Shown one piece after another: positions 45,901 through 56,750 of a stretch of 64,000 bases of DNA. The notes under the pieces are model-generated. The model saw only the letters and a list, made by a program, of their open reading frames with translations, searched no databases and was not told the DNA's origin. The position numbers were made by a program, and so were the translations under genes. The stretch's first letter is position 1. Every line of letters begins with the position of its first letter. This DNA comes from Lindgomyces ingoldianus (lineage: Eukaryota; Ascomycota; Dothideomycetes; Pleosporales; Lindgomycetaceae), in contig NW_022985196.1 in NCBI RefSeq assembly GCF_010093535.1, positions 657,996 through 721,995 on the forward strand, read 5' to 3'.

Positions 45901-46124
45901 CTGGAACAGGGTTTCGCAAAGCGCAAGGTAGGCTTTGTTTCCCAGATTCTCGAGACTAGGCTTGCCACGGTTGTGCTTAAGGATGTGGATGAGATCCTTG
46001 AGACCATTGGTTCTGTCTATGACTCTGGTGGATGAGATGAGGACTGCAAAGCCCATATTAGACACGAAATCACCAGAGCAGGGGTACGCTTACCCTTTGC
46101 GTCCTGGATGTTGGTCGCCCCCAT
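36939..46124 (-). CDS. TEL1: ATM-type serine/threonine protein kinase Tel1
   Basis: Minus-strand exons 46124-46094, 46043-44588, 44540-44200, 44150-39635, 39582-39192, 39144-38053 and 38003-36939 join in frame to 2963 aa, the usual size of Tel1. The N-terminus [10 protein letters not shown] leads into [16 protein letters not shown], the TAN motif region. A very long alpha-helical HEAT-like part follows. The FAT domain fills exon six ([20 protein letters not shown]). The kinase core has [15 protein letters not shown], the catalytic loop [14 protein letters not shown] and the DLG motif in [12 protein letters not shown]; the FATC end is [15 protein letters not shown]. It acts in the nucleus in double-strand break signalling and telomere maintenance (known for the family). 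Introns are about 50 bp. It shares a short divergent promoter with the nucleoporin gene. Confidence 0.95.
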
Positions 46125-46496
46125 GTTGGAGAGTGCGGGTTCCTCTCCGTCTGGGGTGGACTGAGAGGGGACGAGGGCATTTCTAGGGGTAGAAGCTCAA
46201 TTGAGGGCATCACTAGAGCATCGTGCTTCTTTCCAAGTGTCTCGAAAGCGCGTCGATGGATTCAGCCTGCCGCTTGGGAGTGCTTGCTGTTTCTGCGGAG
46301 CTCTGGCCGGGGGTGAAAGCTTCAGTGCTGACTAAGCGGCAGGGATGTAGCGCGTCCAAGCGCGTTCTTCTCCAAAGCTTCCAGCAGGCGCACATCAGGA
46401 AAACAGCAACCACGGCCCTGCTACTCCCACTGCCACTGCCACCGCGCCGCCTACCCCCTTGGCGCACAATGCGCAAACCGACAGTCTGATCTCACC
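46125..46496. promoter_or_regulatory. bidirectional promoter between TEL1 and NUP192
   Basis: Only 372 bp separate the two start codons, so both promoters must share this segment. It is GC-rich compared with its surroundings and has no obvious TATA box, which is normal for housekeeping genes. The open frames in it are overlapping chance frames. Confidence 0.7.
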
Positions 46497-49400
46497 ATGG
46501 CTGATTTCCCAGAGGCGGACAGCCTCACCCGCCTTCAGGGCCTTCACCGTGACCTCTGTGCCTTGACGGATCTGCAGCTGCCGGTCTTGGAGAAGCTCGT
46601 GCAGAGACTGGAGGCCAGCCTGGACGAGTTCAAGGCGCTCCTCGACAAGCCGCCAAAGAACGACCAAAGTCGGAAGGCGCTGAGCTCCGGTACGCCGCTC
46701 TTCCTGTCGTTGAGAACGCTTCTAACATGTCCCAGGCAAGTTCCCAATTGACAACACTGAATATGAGGTCAACGATGAGTTCAAGCAGCAGACGCTGGAA
46801 TTGGCGGAGGCCTTGGATCTTGACGAGCTGCAGGCCGCGGCCCTTTTCCTCGGCGCGGAGACTGAAGCCCTGGAGTTTGACCGTTCGCAGCTCCAGACCG
46901 CCGTGATCCGCTTCCACCTCCGACGAGAGACCCTGCTCCTGTGTCTGCGCATAATAGTAAAGGCCGCGCTAGACAGTGGGGAGGCCGAGGTCATGGGCCA
47001 GGAGACGCTGCTACAGGCGGTCCACCTCATAATGGGTATTGAGGGGGTCAATTTCGAGAATGCCCACAAATTCTGGGCCAAGTGCCTGACGAGCATGGAG
47101 GCTATAGAGAGGTGGCTGCATCAGATTTCGGAGCGTCTGCAGAGTGCCCAGGTTGTGGGCCAGGTGCCGCTGCCGGGCTTTGTCGAGATCATGACCCTCC
47201 AACGCCAGAGCCTTACTCGCCAACACGAGAACCTTGCTGCAATCTGCACCCACATGGTGAAACCTGGGTTTGCGAGTCTGGACAACTTCAAAGCTCTCCT
47301 GGAAAAGATCAAGACCCTCGACAGGCACGACATTATCACCATCCACTATGTGCCTATGTTCATCCGGCTAGCTTCTTGGGTAGCATTAGAGTCGAACACC
47401 AGCTTTAGTGATGCAAGGGCCCTGCATGCCTCCTTCATAGCTGGTAGAGAGAGCGATAATTGGTCTCTGCGGACTTTTCATGCTGCAGCCTTGACCTGGT
47501 GGTTGGCAGAGTACAGCGGCAGATACATCGACCCCAATCCCCATGACCCCGATCTCCGAAACGTCAATTTCGAAGAAGAAGCTAGCGCGCGATCTGAGGT
47601 GTTTCTAAAAGCTCTCAATGATGGAGCTTTCAGCTTTATGTTGTCTTTCTGCCAAGATGTCCGCCCGACTCGATGGTACGACCCAGCAAAAACGAGCATG
47701 ATATCTTGGCTGCTCCATGACACCGCTGTCTTGCCGTCGGACTCGGCACAGGCCGAAGACTTCTTCAAAGTCCTTGTTATGGAGCAGCTGCAGACCTTCG
47801 TGGACTCCTTTATAACGAACATGCCCGATACTCTTCGAAGGCTCAAAGTTGAAGAGGATGATCAACGAAGGCGCCTTCAATCACACTTCCAGCGAAGCCC
47901 AGCAGAACAAACTCTGCATCTGGAACGGTTCTTAGTCATCATTTCATACGCCTACGACGGATTTGAAGAAGCCGCAGACGATTTCTGGAGTGACAAAGAG
48001 AGCAATCTGTATGGGTTCCTGCAATGGGCCGCGAAACGACAGCCTACTCCGCGCATCGCGGCTTTTTGTGAGATGCTCAGAGCTATATCCACCGGGGAGT
48101 CCAATGCCGAGTTTGCGCACAACTTCCTGATGGAAGAAGGAGCATCAGCCTCTGGAAAAATACGAAGAACGAGCTCTTTGAGCTACACGCACATATTCAA
48201 TGAACTCATTGAGTTCCGAACCAATATTCACGAGCCAAAGAAAACTATTCAGGGCGCCTTGTATCAACAGGCGCAGCACCATGCAGATCAGATTGAGGAG
48301 CCAGAAAGTGGGAAAATGCTCGAGAGCTATCTACGTCTGCTTGCCCATCTCTGCCGACAGAGTCCCCTCGCACGGAACTGGTTATTGGACCATCCTGAAT
48401 ACAGTATCACAGGTCTCTGCTTTGGATTGTGTACGGACAAGGTCGACAGCCGCGTCCGCGCCGCTGCTTTCGATGCTATTTCCGGTTTACTTTCATACAA
48501 GAACGTCCAGCGTGCAACTGCCGTTTGGAATGATCTTGACAGCTGGACAGTATCCGGCTTCTATGTTGGCTCTAAACAGAGTAATGTCCCAGGCCCTCTT
48601 CATCGAGACGAATTTTGGGCTACGTTGGCAGACCAGTATGATGAATCCGTTGCCTTCATTAACCTTCTCCATTCTCTTGTGGAACCATATTCCGATGATC
48701 AGGGCCTTAATGATGCTCTGCCGTTCCCGGAGAGCCTAGGTTCAACCCATAGAATGCCCGGCATCGAGAAATATGTCGACTTCGCCATGCAATCAGTCTT
48801 TGCAGAGCGATCCCAGGACGTGCAAGATTCATTGGAGCGTAATGTATTAAGATGGAATTGTCTACGCTTTATAGTAGCGTCTCTTTCGACATTCAACGAG
48901 AACCTTGTTGTCTTTGCAAACAAGTCCAACATCACAGTTGATTCGGTCATCGAAGCTTCATCCTTAGCTGCCTATGTCACCCTTCATCCATTCACCCGCG
49001 TGATGGAATGGCTCTTTAACGACAAAGTCTTAAGAGCTCTTTTTGCAGCTTCCCATCACGATGTCAATGAAGTGGATGCATCACCATCAGATTCTCCTTT
49101 GGTTCAATCCTTAATGTTAAGCATTGAGGTCATGGACCTGATTATGAGGTTACAGGCAACATACCTTGACATCGTCAGGCCTTTTATGAAGCAACAACCC
49201 TCTATGCACCATCTACCGGTCTCTAATCCGGCCCTCGCCTCCTTTGAAGACGCGATCCTCAACAATTTACAGCTCATCGTCGATCTCGGACTTTACTGCG
49301 GCACCGGACACGAGACGCTTACAATTGCCTCTCTCCAGCTTCTCGAAAAGTTGTCTTCATCTCGAAAGCTCGCTGTATCTCCGGCAGGATTTGGCCAGCG

Positions 49401-51716
49401 TTCAGGCCGTAGCAAAATTGTCGGGATCTTGGAGAAAGATAATGAAGCCGAGCGTATCGGGCGCTGTCTTTTTAGCCTGATGCGACAAAGCGAGGATGAG
49501 ATTGAGGCTGGTCAAGAAGCATCTGGGTACATTGTTAAACTTCGAATCCTTGACTTCCTGAACAGTTGTCTCGCCGCAGTGTCAACAAGGCCTACGATAG
49601 CCCACATCCTGCTCGGCCTTTCCTGCGGCAGCACAAGTGTGCGCGTTGCTGATGACAGCCTTTGGGCAAATGGGCAGTCTTTGTTCCACGCCATTCTAAT
49701 ACTTGCTGTGAACTACCCAGATCACAATGGGAACACGTTCATTGCCTGGCAATCTGAAATAAGGAGTCGATGTTGGCTGTTGCTTCAGAAATTGTGGAGA
49801 TCGCCGCTGACAAGTTCGATCGTGATGGAGGAACTACGAATTAACGAGCTGCTATTTATCCAGGCTCCTCAGCTTGTTGCTGTCGACGGAAGCACATTAT
49901 GGAATGGTTTCTCTCTTGGCCAAGCATTCGAACTCGAACAGCAGGGCAGCCCCGGATTTGCCGCTTTCCTCTGCGAACCATCGGCCATTGCTCTACAGAA
50001 CTTCCTGCAGCAACGCGCAGCTTTTCTAGACTACGAATCAAGAGAACTGCGATTGACAGTCAGAGAGGGAATGCCGACACTCAAGTCACGGATCCAATCT
50101 GTTTTGTTGGGTACAACGATAAGGCCGGGCGAGGATCCAATTCCTAATCCAAATGTCTTCGATTTATTTGACTTTATCGAGTTCGACTTCCCAGAGAGAC
50201 CATTAGCTGACCACAAACTGCTAGAAGGCATCAATTTAGCTGTTTGTCAAGAGGAAAAGGATGGTGTGATGCTCTTCGTATTGCCTTTGATCGAGCAGCT
50301 CTTCCTCCTCAAGATGAAGGTTTGGAAAAAAGAAAGCCCGCCTCAGGATGAGCAAAAACAGCTTGAAGAGCTTGAAGAAGCCCAACGGTTGCTCGTCTCT
50401 TTTGCCGAATACAATCGTCGGGTTCAGATTGTCAGCTACCATGAAGATATCCTCCGGTCGTGGGTCCAGCTATTGGTTGTTACGCTCCAGGGCTGCGAGT
50501 TTGACGTTAGCGCTCGAACTTCGTTCATCCTCCAAACGCTTCAAGTAATCTTACCTAAGCTTGAGATGGCCTACAACAGCGACATATTCAAGGCCCTGCA
50601 ACTTGTTAGTCTTGCTGTGTCACTTATTCAAAGGATTGAATTCGACTCTACTGCGTTCGAAAAGACCAAGGCTGGGGACTTCGCAAATGACCGACTTTCG
50701 CAGCTCTTCCGCGCAGCCTTGGTTGGTATCTACAGTCCTGTATCGAACACAGAGCTCCGCGAGTACTGCTACCAGATCTGTTTCAGGTACATCCAAGGCA
50801 CCTTTGAGAAAGCTACCAAGGGATCGCCATTGGGGCGTCACGTGTTGAACACGGTAAAGACCTGTGGGGACCACCTTCTCGAGGTAATATGCGACGATGC
50901 CTACAGTGGTCAAGGGACATGTAAAGTTTCTGCCCTACTCCTTCTCAATGCATTGGTTGCCGTGGCCATTCGACAAGAGTCTAAATACATTTTGGAAGCT
51001 TTCGTGTCACTAAACTTCATTGGTGTGCTAGTCGACAACATCAAGCACATCCCAGACGATCTCCGAGCCGCGGCAGCTCCCCAAGTCTCTATGCTCTTAT
51101 CGTACTACGATGCCAGTCTCGCGCTCCTTCTACGGATATCCCAAACCCGCCTCGGCGCTGCGTATGTCCTGAATGCCGGCCTATTCCTATCGGTTCGAGA
51201 ATCGCGTATCTTTGATGTAGATCCAGATATCGGACTCGGTAAGTCCCTTTTCTCTCTCTTCTACTCGCTATCTAATTCAATCGTGTAGAGTTCGACAACC
51301 CCGATGCCCTTAAAAAATACTATGACCTTATGCTAGCCATGCTTCGCGTCATCAACGCCGCAGTTGTTGCGCGCGGCCGCCAGAACGATCAGACCATCTT
51401 CCAAGCCAGGGAGTTTCTAAAGGAGAATCGACATTCAATGGTTGCAATTTTCAAGCGAAGTGTTAACGTAGGCGTTAGCGGGATTAATGGAGGATTGGGT
51501 ACAACGATTGGTGTGAACGGCAGCGTTAATGGTGGCGTTGGAGAGGATTTGACGGATTTAGTGGATTGCTTCACTCTCTTGGTTGAAATTACGGGGTACT
51601 TGGAGGTAAGTCACTAACAAACGCAGCTTTTGGATGGAATGCAACGAAGCTAATTTGGAGACTAGTACGAGGATTCTTCGAGCTTAAAGAAATCGAGAGC
51701 GAATATCTTCTCGTAG
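46497..51716 (+). CDS. NUP192: inner-ring nucleoporin Nup192 (Nup205 family)
   Basis: Exons 46497-46689, 46736-51238, 51289-51605 and 51666-51716 give 1687 aa, matching the usual fungal Nup192 length. The start MADFPEADSLTRLQGLHRDL and the early block LDLDELQAAALFLGAETEAL are characteristic of the family. The rest is an almost uninterrupted alpha-helical solenoid with no catalytic motif. The last exon encodes a short tail ending ANIFS. Nup192 is a scaffold of the nuclear pore inner ring that binds Nic96 and Nup53 (family knowledge). The unusually long second exon has no internal stop. The first intron (46 bp) ends CTAACATGTCCCAG, which by chance resembles part of the element's intron motif; the other introns do not. 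Confidence 0.93.
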
Positions 51717-52574
51717 AATCAATTTATGTGAAAGGGGGCTTTGCATCCTACATTTGAAGACTGGAGTGAAGTGAATTTTCGGGCAATGGATATGGAAGCT
51801 GGGTTTGTATAGTATGTTGTTCATAGATCATCTACACGACGAAATGCACCTCAAAACTAGTTCTTTCATACTTCGGTCTTCATCTCTATCTCCTTGCCGA
51901 TTGTGTTGTGGTTCAGACATGCCTGCGGAGACCCTTTCCCCCTCATCTAATGCCAAGACCCGGATGTCAAAAAGTACCCGAGATGCCGAAGCCGAAGCTT
52001 ACCATACCTAAATTTTTTCACATCCAGACGACCCTGGCTTTCTCGCGCACTGTACCAAGCCCTGCAATTTGATTACGAAGCGTTTGTTGCATTCCACGCT
52101 TTTCTAAGGTTGTTTCTCCGCGCTCATATCCAGCTTTCTGTCACTGCATTCCTATTTCCACGTACCCCTGAACCGTTCCTTCCGCCTTAGCAATGCAGTG
52201 CTTTGATGCATGCGCTTACTATATACGGCACTGGGATGTTGCAACATACTGGTTGCACTTTAGGTTGCGGCATCGGCCACTCGGGATGGGGAACGCAAAG
52301 ACAAGTTGATATGGGTTATTCAAAATATGTGAAGTCTTGGTAGAGCGATGGGGAGAAGATTGTACGGTATATAAAGATGAGTGGGCATCTTCAGGATAGG
52401 GAATTTCTTTTCTTGCATTTACATTCTCACTACGTGACTTGTACTCTCTGCCGACGAGATTTTTAGACTTTGTTAAGCAAAACAAGAAACAAACGACTAC
52501 TGCAATACACATAGACAGCCAATTCCACCCCACCCTACCGCCAGCCTCTTTATCCCCACAACTGTTTATACACA
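51717..52574. other. intergenic, no gene seen; promoter of the MDR reductase
   Basis: Contains the NUP192 3' region and the promoter of the next gene, with TATATAAA at 52368-52375. The open frame 52219-52587 (-) crosses the next start codon and is a shadow. Confidence 0.4.
52368..52375 (+). promoter_or_regulatory. TATA box of the MDR reductase gene
   Basis: TATATAAA lies 207 bp before the ATG at 52575, followed by a long A/C-rich leader free of other ATGs near the start. Assigned by sequence and position. Confidence 0.5.
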
Positions 52575-53585
52575 ATGACAACCCCACCCCTCCCCGACAC
52601 CCAAAAATCCCTAATCTTCAACGTGCAAACCTCCGCCCTCTCCCTCACAACCTCATCTCCCATTCCCAGAGCGGAGGAAGCGGGTGAACATCTCATCCGC
52701 GTCCATTCCACCGCCATAACAAACGGCGAACTAACCTGGGCGCCTTTCGTAAACTGGCCTATTGAACATGTCCCTTGCTACGACGTCTCCGGGACAATTA
52801 TGACAGAGGTTGAAGGCAGCAAGTTTAAGAAGGGGGATAAAGTATATGGGAGAGTGGTGGCGGATAGAGAGGGCACAGCACGGCAATATGCGACGATCTT
52901 GCCATCTGAGGCTGCGAGGATCCCCGAGACCTTGGGGATGGTGGATGCGGCGACTGTGCCTATGAGCGCGCTTACAGCGTGGCAGGCGGTGTTTGAAAAG
53001 GGGGGTTTGAGCGCTGTGCCGTATGTGTCTGATGATGAGGGGGTTGTGGGGGGGCAGGCGGTTGGGAAGAGGGTTTTAGTGCTCGGGGCCGCGGGCGCGG
53101 TTGGGAGTTTTGCGGTGCAATTTGCGAAGATTGCTGGCGCGTTTGTGGTGGGGACGGCGAGTGTGAAGAACAGGACTTTTTTGGAGGAGAGAGGAGTGGA
53201 GGTTGTGGATTATACGAAGACAAGTATGAAGGACTGGGTAGGCGGGCAAGAGGAGAGGAAGTTCGATGTAGTGTTTGATTGTGTTGGGGGGAAGAGTATG
53301 CTTGATGGATGGAATGCAGTGAAGAGTGGTGGCGTTTATGTGAGTGTTGTGGCTGGGTTTAAAGAGCCAGAGGGAGGGAAGCCTGCAGGCGTCAAGACGG
53401 AGTGGTTTATTATGGAATCGAGAGGGGAGGAGTTGAAGGCGATTGGGATGTTTATTGAGAAGGGGCTGGTGAAGACTTCGGTGGATAGTGTGTGGACCAT
53501 TGAGGACTATGAGAAGGCATTCGCAAGAACAGCAACAGGACACGCGCGGGGGAAGGTGGTCATGAAGATTGCAGATGAGGAGTAG
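52575..53585 (+). CDS. zinc-independent MDR reductase (quinone oxidoreductase-like)
   Basis: A single intronless exon of 336 aa. The N-terminal GroES-like domain has the segments VHSTAITNGELTW, VPCYDVSGTI and FKKGDKVYGRV, and lacks the zinc-ligand Cys/His set of classic alcohol dehydrogenases. The Rossmann domain has VLGAAGAVGSFAVQFAK, an NADPH-type glycine motif, followed by FDVVFDCVGG. The C-terminus RGKVVMKI is typical of medium-chain reductases. The likely reaction is NADPH-dependent reduction of a quinone or an activated double bond; the physiological substrate is unknown. The gene has GC-rich codon usage and no intron, unlike its neighbours, but no other sign of recent transfer. Start chosen as the first ATG after the leader. 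Confidence 0.85.
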   Translation: MTTPPLPDTQKSLIFNVQTSALSLTTSSPIPRAEEAGEHLIRVHSTAITNGELTWAPFVNWPIEHVPCYDVSGTIMTEVEGSKFKKGDKVYGRVVADREGTARQYATILPSEAARIPETLGMVDAATVPMSALTAWQAVFEKGGLSAVPYVSDDEGVVGGQAVGKRVLVLGAAGAVGSFAVQFAKIAGAFVVGTASVKNRTFLEERGVEVVDYTKTSMKDWVGGQEERKFDVVFDCVGGKSMLDGWNAVKSGGVYVSVVAGFKEPEGGKPAGVKTEWFIMESRGEELKAIGMFIEKGLVKTSVDSVWTIEDYEKAFARTATGHARGKVVMKIADEE

Positions 53586-53980
53586 GGTGGTAGAGTCTGA
53601 GATGAGAGAAGTGCTGGGCTATGTCAAAATTGTTGAAGTAATCTGTAAATTTTGAACAGAGTTTGTTAGCTTTCGTATATTCTTGAGTCGGCCTCCGTTC
53701 AGCTTTGTCTGTCCGAAATTGGCGGTTCTGGCCTTCAAGAGAGGAATAGAACCTATAAAAGGAGGACATTTTCTCATGTATAGCAAGGAAAAGCCGGATG
53801 CTGCTAAAATCGACCTAATGCTGGATCGGGACAGCTAGATCGTGAATTGAGGACACACATAAGGAATCCTGTACCATTCGAATCGCTTCATTGTTGAAAG
53901 AGCCACCATAACCGTGCCGAGTTGATATCCATCCCATCTGTTTATATTCCCTTGTCGTACGTTATGTCCCGTTATTCAAT
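53586..53980. other. convergent intergenic region
   Basis: The tail-to-tail space between the MDR reductase (+) and the glycine-cleavage H protein gene (-). It contains a TATAAAAGG word at about 53755, which is isolated: no open frame or small-RNA-like structure follows that I can recognise. Confidence 0.35.
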
Positions 53981-54638
53981 TTACGCGTCTTCTGTAAAAG
54001 CGGTATACTCGTCCTTGCTCATCAGCTTCCCTTCCGGCTCCCCTGCAACCTCCAACTTCGCAATCCATCCCTCGCCCTCAGGATCCGCATTTATGCTTCC
54101 AGGTTTCGCCTCTAGCTGGCTATTCACCTCAGTAACTTTTCCGCCAATCGGGGTCAAGATATCAGAGGCTGATTTTACAGACTCGACAGCGCCGATTGTG
54201 TCGCCGGCGCTGATATCCATGTCGATTTGGGGGAGCTCTATGTACACGACATCACCGAGGGCTTTAGCAGCGTAATCAGAAATTCCGAGAGTACCTAGAT
54301 GGAGAGAAAATCCCGTCAGTCCTCCGTCGGGAATGCCAGACGTTGAGAGGAAGGTGTAGTACAGGTTTTCCCGTCAGAGGAGAGCTCAATCCACTCGTGA
54401 TCTTCGGTATACTTCTTCTCTTTTACTACATTCCAGTCAGCACACATTTTTTCCACAGAAATTTTCCAATTGGTGTTATCATGAATTTCTGACCTGCTGC
54501 CGATACCGAGAATAACCGGCGCTCAAGTGGAGCTTGTTGCCATCGTTGACATGTCGCCGGGACGAAAGAAGGTGGTCTGCGGACAGCGGAGGAGGTCAAT
54601 TGACGAGCTGTGCGTGCAACAGAGAGGCGAGCGGCCAT
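53981..54638 (-). CDS. GCV3: mitochondrial glycine cleavage system H protein
   Basis: Minus-strand exons 54638-54494, 54425-54363 and 54294-53981 give 173 aa. Residues 1-48, starting MAARLSVARTARQLTSSAVR, form an Arg/Ser-rich mitochondrial presequence. The mature protein starts near VKEKKYTEDHEWIEL and has the lipoyl-accepting Lys in GAVESVKSAS (about residue 110). It ends WIAKLEVAGEPEG followed by a short acidic tail. The protein shuttles the aminomethyl group of glycine between the P, T and L proteins of the mitochondrial glycine decarboxylase (family knowledge). Both introns are 68 bp, in phase 1. Its start is only 175 bp from the divergent mitoribosomal gene. Confidence 0.93.
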
Positions 54639-54813
54639 TTTGGATGCGTGGAGGAATGCGAGGAAAAGTTGGAGAGCAAGCCAGAGATATGACGGAAGAG
54701 CTAGGGTGCCAAGAGAAATGCCAAGAGAAAATGGTATGCAAGACATTTTCTCCGAGCTACTACGAGAGCTTTTCTCGACGACGATCGCAAGACTGAAGAC
54801 GACGCGACTCAAC
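54639..54813. promoter_or_regulatory. 175-bp bidirectional promoter of two mitochondrial-protein genes
   Basis: Separates the start codons of the H protein (-) and bS6m (+). It must contain both leaders and promoters. No TATA box is evident. Open frames crossing it on both strands are extensions of the neighbouring exons or chance. Confidence 0.65.
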
Positions 54814-55253
54814 ATGTTGTACGAGATGATAGGAGTGGTAAGCCAGCCTTCGAAGAGATAGCTTACCCAATTACTAACAGCTGTAGGTCCGACCAGGCCG
54901 CCTCTCCGAAGTCAAAGAGTAGCTCCTCCATGCCCTCCTCAACTCCCCCGCTCCTAACTCTCCCCTCTAGAATCGTTAAAACTGCCGGTAAAATCGTCCT
55001 AGAAAAGAACGGCGTCGTTCGCGGCATCACCAACTGGGGGACTTTCCTGCTCCCCAAGCCAGCACGAAAGCTGCAATCCGTACATCACACCGGACACCAC
55101 TTTATCATGCGCTTCGATGCGAGCCCTAGAACACAGCATGCACTAAGGAGGACAATGAGTCTAGACCCAAGGATGATTCGGTACAGCATTGTAAAGATGG
55201 GGGTTAAGCTGGAGGAGATTAAGGATGTTGGGGGCCATGCCGCGTTTCGGTGA
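54814..55253 (+). CDS. MRP17: mitochondrial small-subunit ribosomal protein bS6m
   Basis: Exons 54814-54837, 54887-54918 and 54971-55253 give 112 aa. The start MLYEMIGV, then VRPGRLSEVKE and IVKTAGKIVLEKNGVVRGI with NWGTFLLPKP, matches the bacterial S6 / yeast Mrp17 fold. FIMRFDASPRTQHALRRTM and DPRMIRYSIVKMG continue the second S6 motif. As usual for this family, no separate presequence is obvious. The two short 5' exons (24 and 32 nt) are set by frame and by GT-AG sites with introns of 49 and 52 bp. The role is structural, in the mitoribosome. Confidence 0.92.
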
Positions 55254-56750
55254 ACACATGATTAACGAGAGTGGTGGACAATATTGTATGATGATGGGTG
55301 TACATTAAACAGGGTTTGCATTTTCTCTGGAGTTAAGGTAATTTGGAGGCTGAGATTCTTGCCTTTCAAGAATGCGAACCGCGGTCGCAAACGAAACTTG
55401 GATATATCTCATGCCCATCGGCCGGCCGTAGTCTATCTTTCGGTTAGAATTGATTTCTTCCACCATAATTCTTATCTACCGCTTACCGGCTGGTGCCCTC
55501 GGCGCCGACCTCTATCGTTCGGTAATTTCAAATGATGGATCGTTTACAACGTGCAACGGGGTGTTGGAAGTAATTCGGGCTTGTTCTTGCTACAAAGGGC
55601 GGCTTAAAAGTCTTGTCTGTTGACACGTTTCGTTGATGGTGTAGTTGTGGAAGACCCCTAGATGCAAACAGTGGTTGAGAGGCTCAACAAGAATGCTACA
55701 AGTTCCAGCAGAGCAACCCCTAAATTAATTTCGTTGTGTTGCTTTTTTAAAGTTCCAGTATGTAGACTGGGCAAAGTTCGCAGAATTTCTTGGGTGCTTG
55801 CATTAAGTGCAGGCAAGCTTCATGCGCAAAAACAGACTTCGTACTCAGTTCTTATCGAAATCCGGCCATGTGATAATGGTGCGAAGAGTACAACAGATTA
55901 TGTTTAAAACAGAAGATTTATCTCCTTATATGGACATCTGGGTAAATATTTTAGATTTAGAAGTCATGTTTCTCCAGGTGTGACTCGAAGTGGTTTAGCC
56001 CCTTGCGCATCATTGGCCAATCTCTTCCTTCCTCCCCTCGACTCTTCGCTTGCGACTTGCCTTCCCTCCCCCACACACGAACCGCCAACCGCATTCTCGG
56101 TTCTCTTTTCCGGTGTCAAGAATGCACATCATACAGATTGGCAGGGCCATATTGGTGCAGGACTCGTGATGTTGTTTCTCCATGGGGAGAGGGGTAGGGA
56201 AAGGTAGAACCGAGAAAGGCCTCCAGGCCTCGAGGCGCAAGAAGAATTCCGAGGACCATTCTCAAGAGCTGAAAGAAGGTTTGGCATCATCTCCAACAAC
56301 CCTTTGACTCAGTGATCGTCATTCTATAACAGCACCATCCGCTCATCATCAACAACCTAACTCCCAAGGTCTTTTTCTAGATCACGTTTCTTGGCACACC
56401 TCGATGGGGTTGTCGCTGGCCCAAGCTCCCGTAGCCCTATGCCAGAGTTTGCAACACCCATCGGAAAACAATTTCCTCAGTTCTCACAATGAGCGTCTTA
56501 CGCGCTAAACTCGGCTTAAGTTTAGTCCTTCATATACACTTTTAGCCATGAATATCGCTACCCGGAGGGCAAAATGCGACATGGGAGGATACTAGCTCAC
56601 GGATTGGCATGCACAGTGCTAGGAAGCTAAGAGATGATGATCACAGCTCTACGATATAATTTTCGAGGGGCCCACACGTTTGCTTGAAGCATGTTCCTGC
56701 AGATATCTAGCTTTTTTGTGTTCCGAGGCCAAGTTTCGCTACACCTACGA
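55254..56750. other. intergenic, no gene seen
   Basis: About 1.5 kb between two plus-strand genes. Open frames (55284-55535, 55662-55907, 55980-56207) are short and mutually overlapping without recognisable content. The right end carries the MFS gene's leader; an in-frame ATG at 56691 would add 20 residues to that protein. Confidence 0.35.

Noticed and set aside
46690..46735. NUP192 first intron with AACGCTTCT followed by AACATGTCCCAG, resembling the element's arrays
   Set aside because: Only two weak words at 9-bp, not 11-bp, spacing; the other NUP192 introns lack it. It is best explained by an ordinary CTAAC branch site.
47082..50913. Open frames on both strands overlapping NUP192
   Set aside because: They lie within one continuous, family-matching reading frame and have no independent support.
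53750..53765. Isolated TATAAAAGG as a promoter of a small RNA gene
   Set aside because: It lies between two convergent genes with no open frame, box motif or terminator-like T run at a suitable distance.
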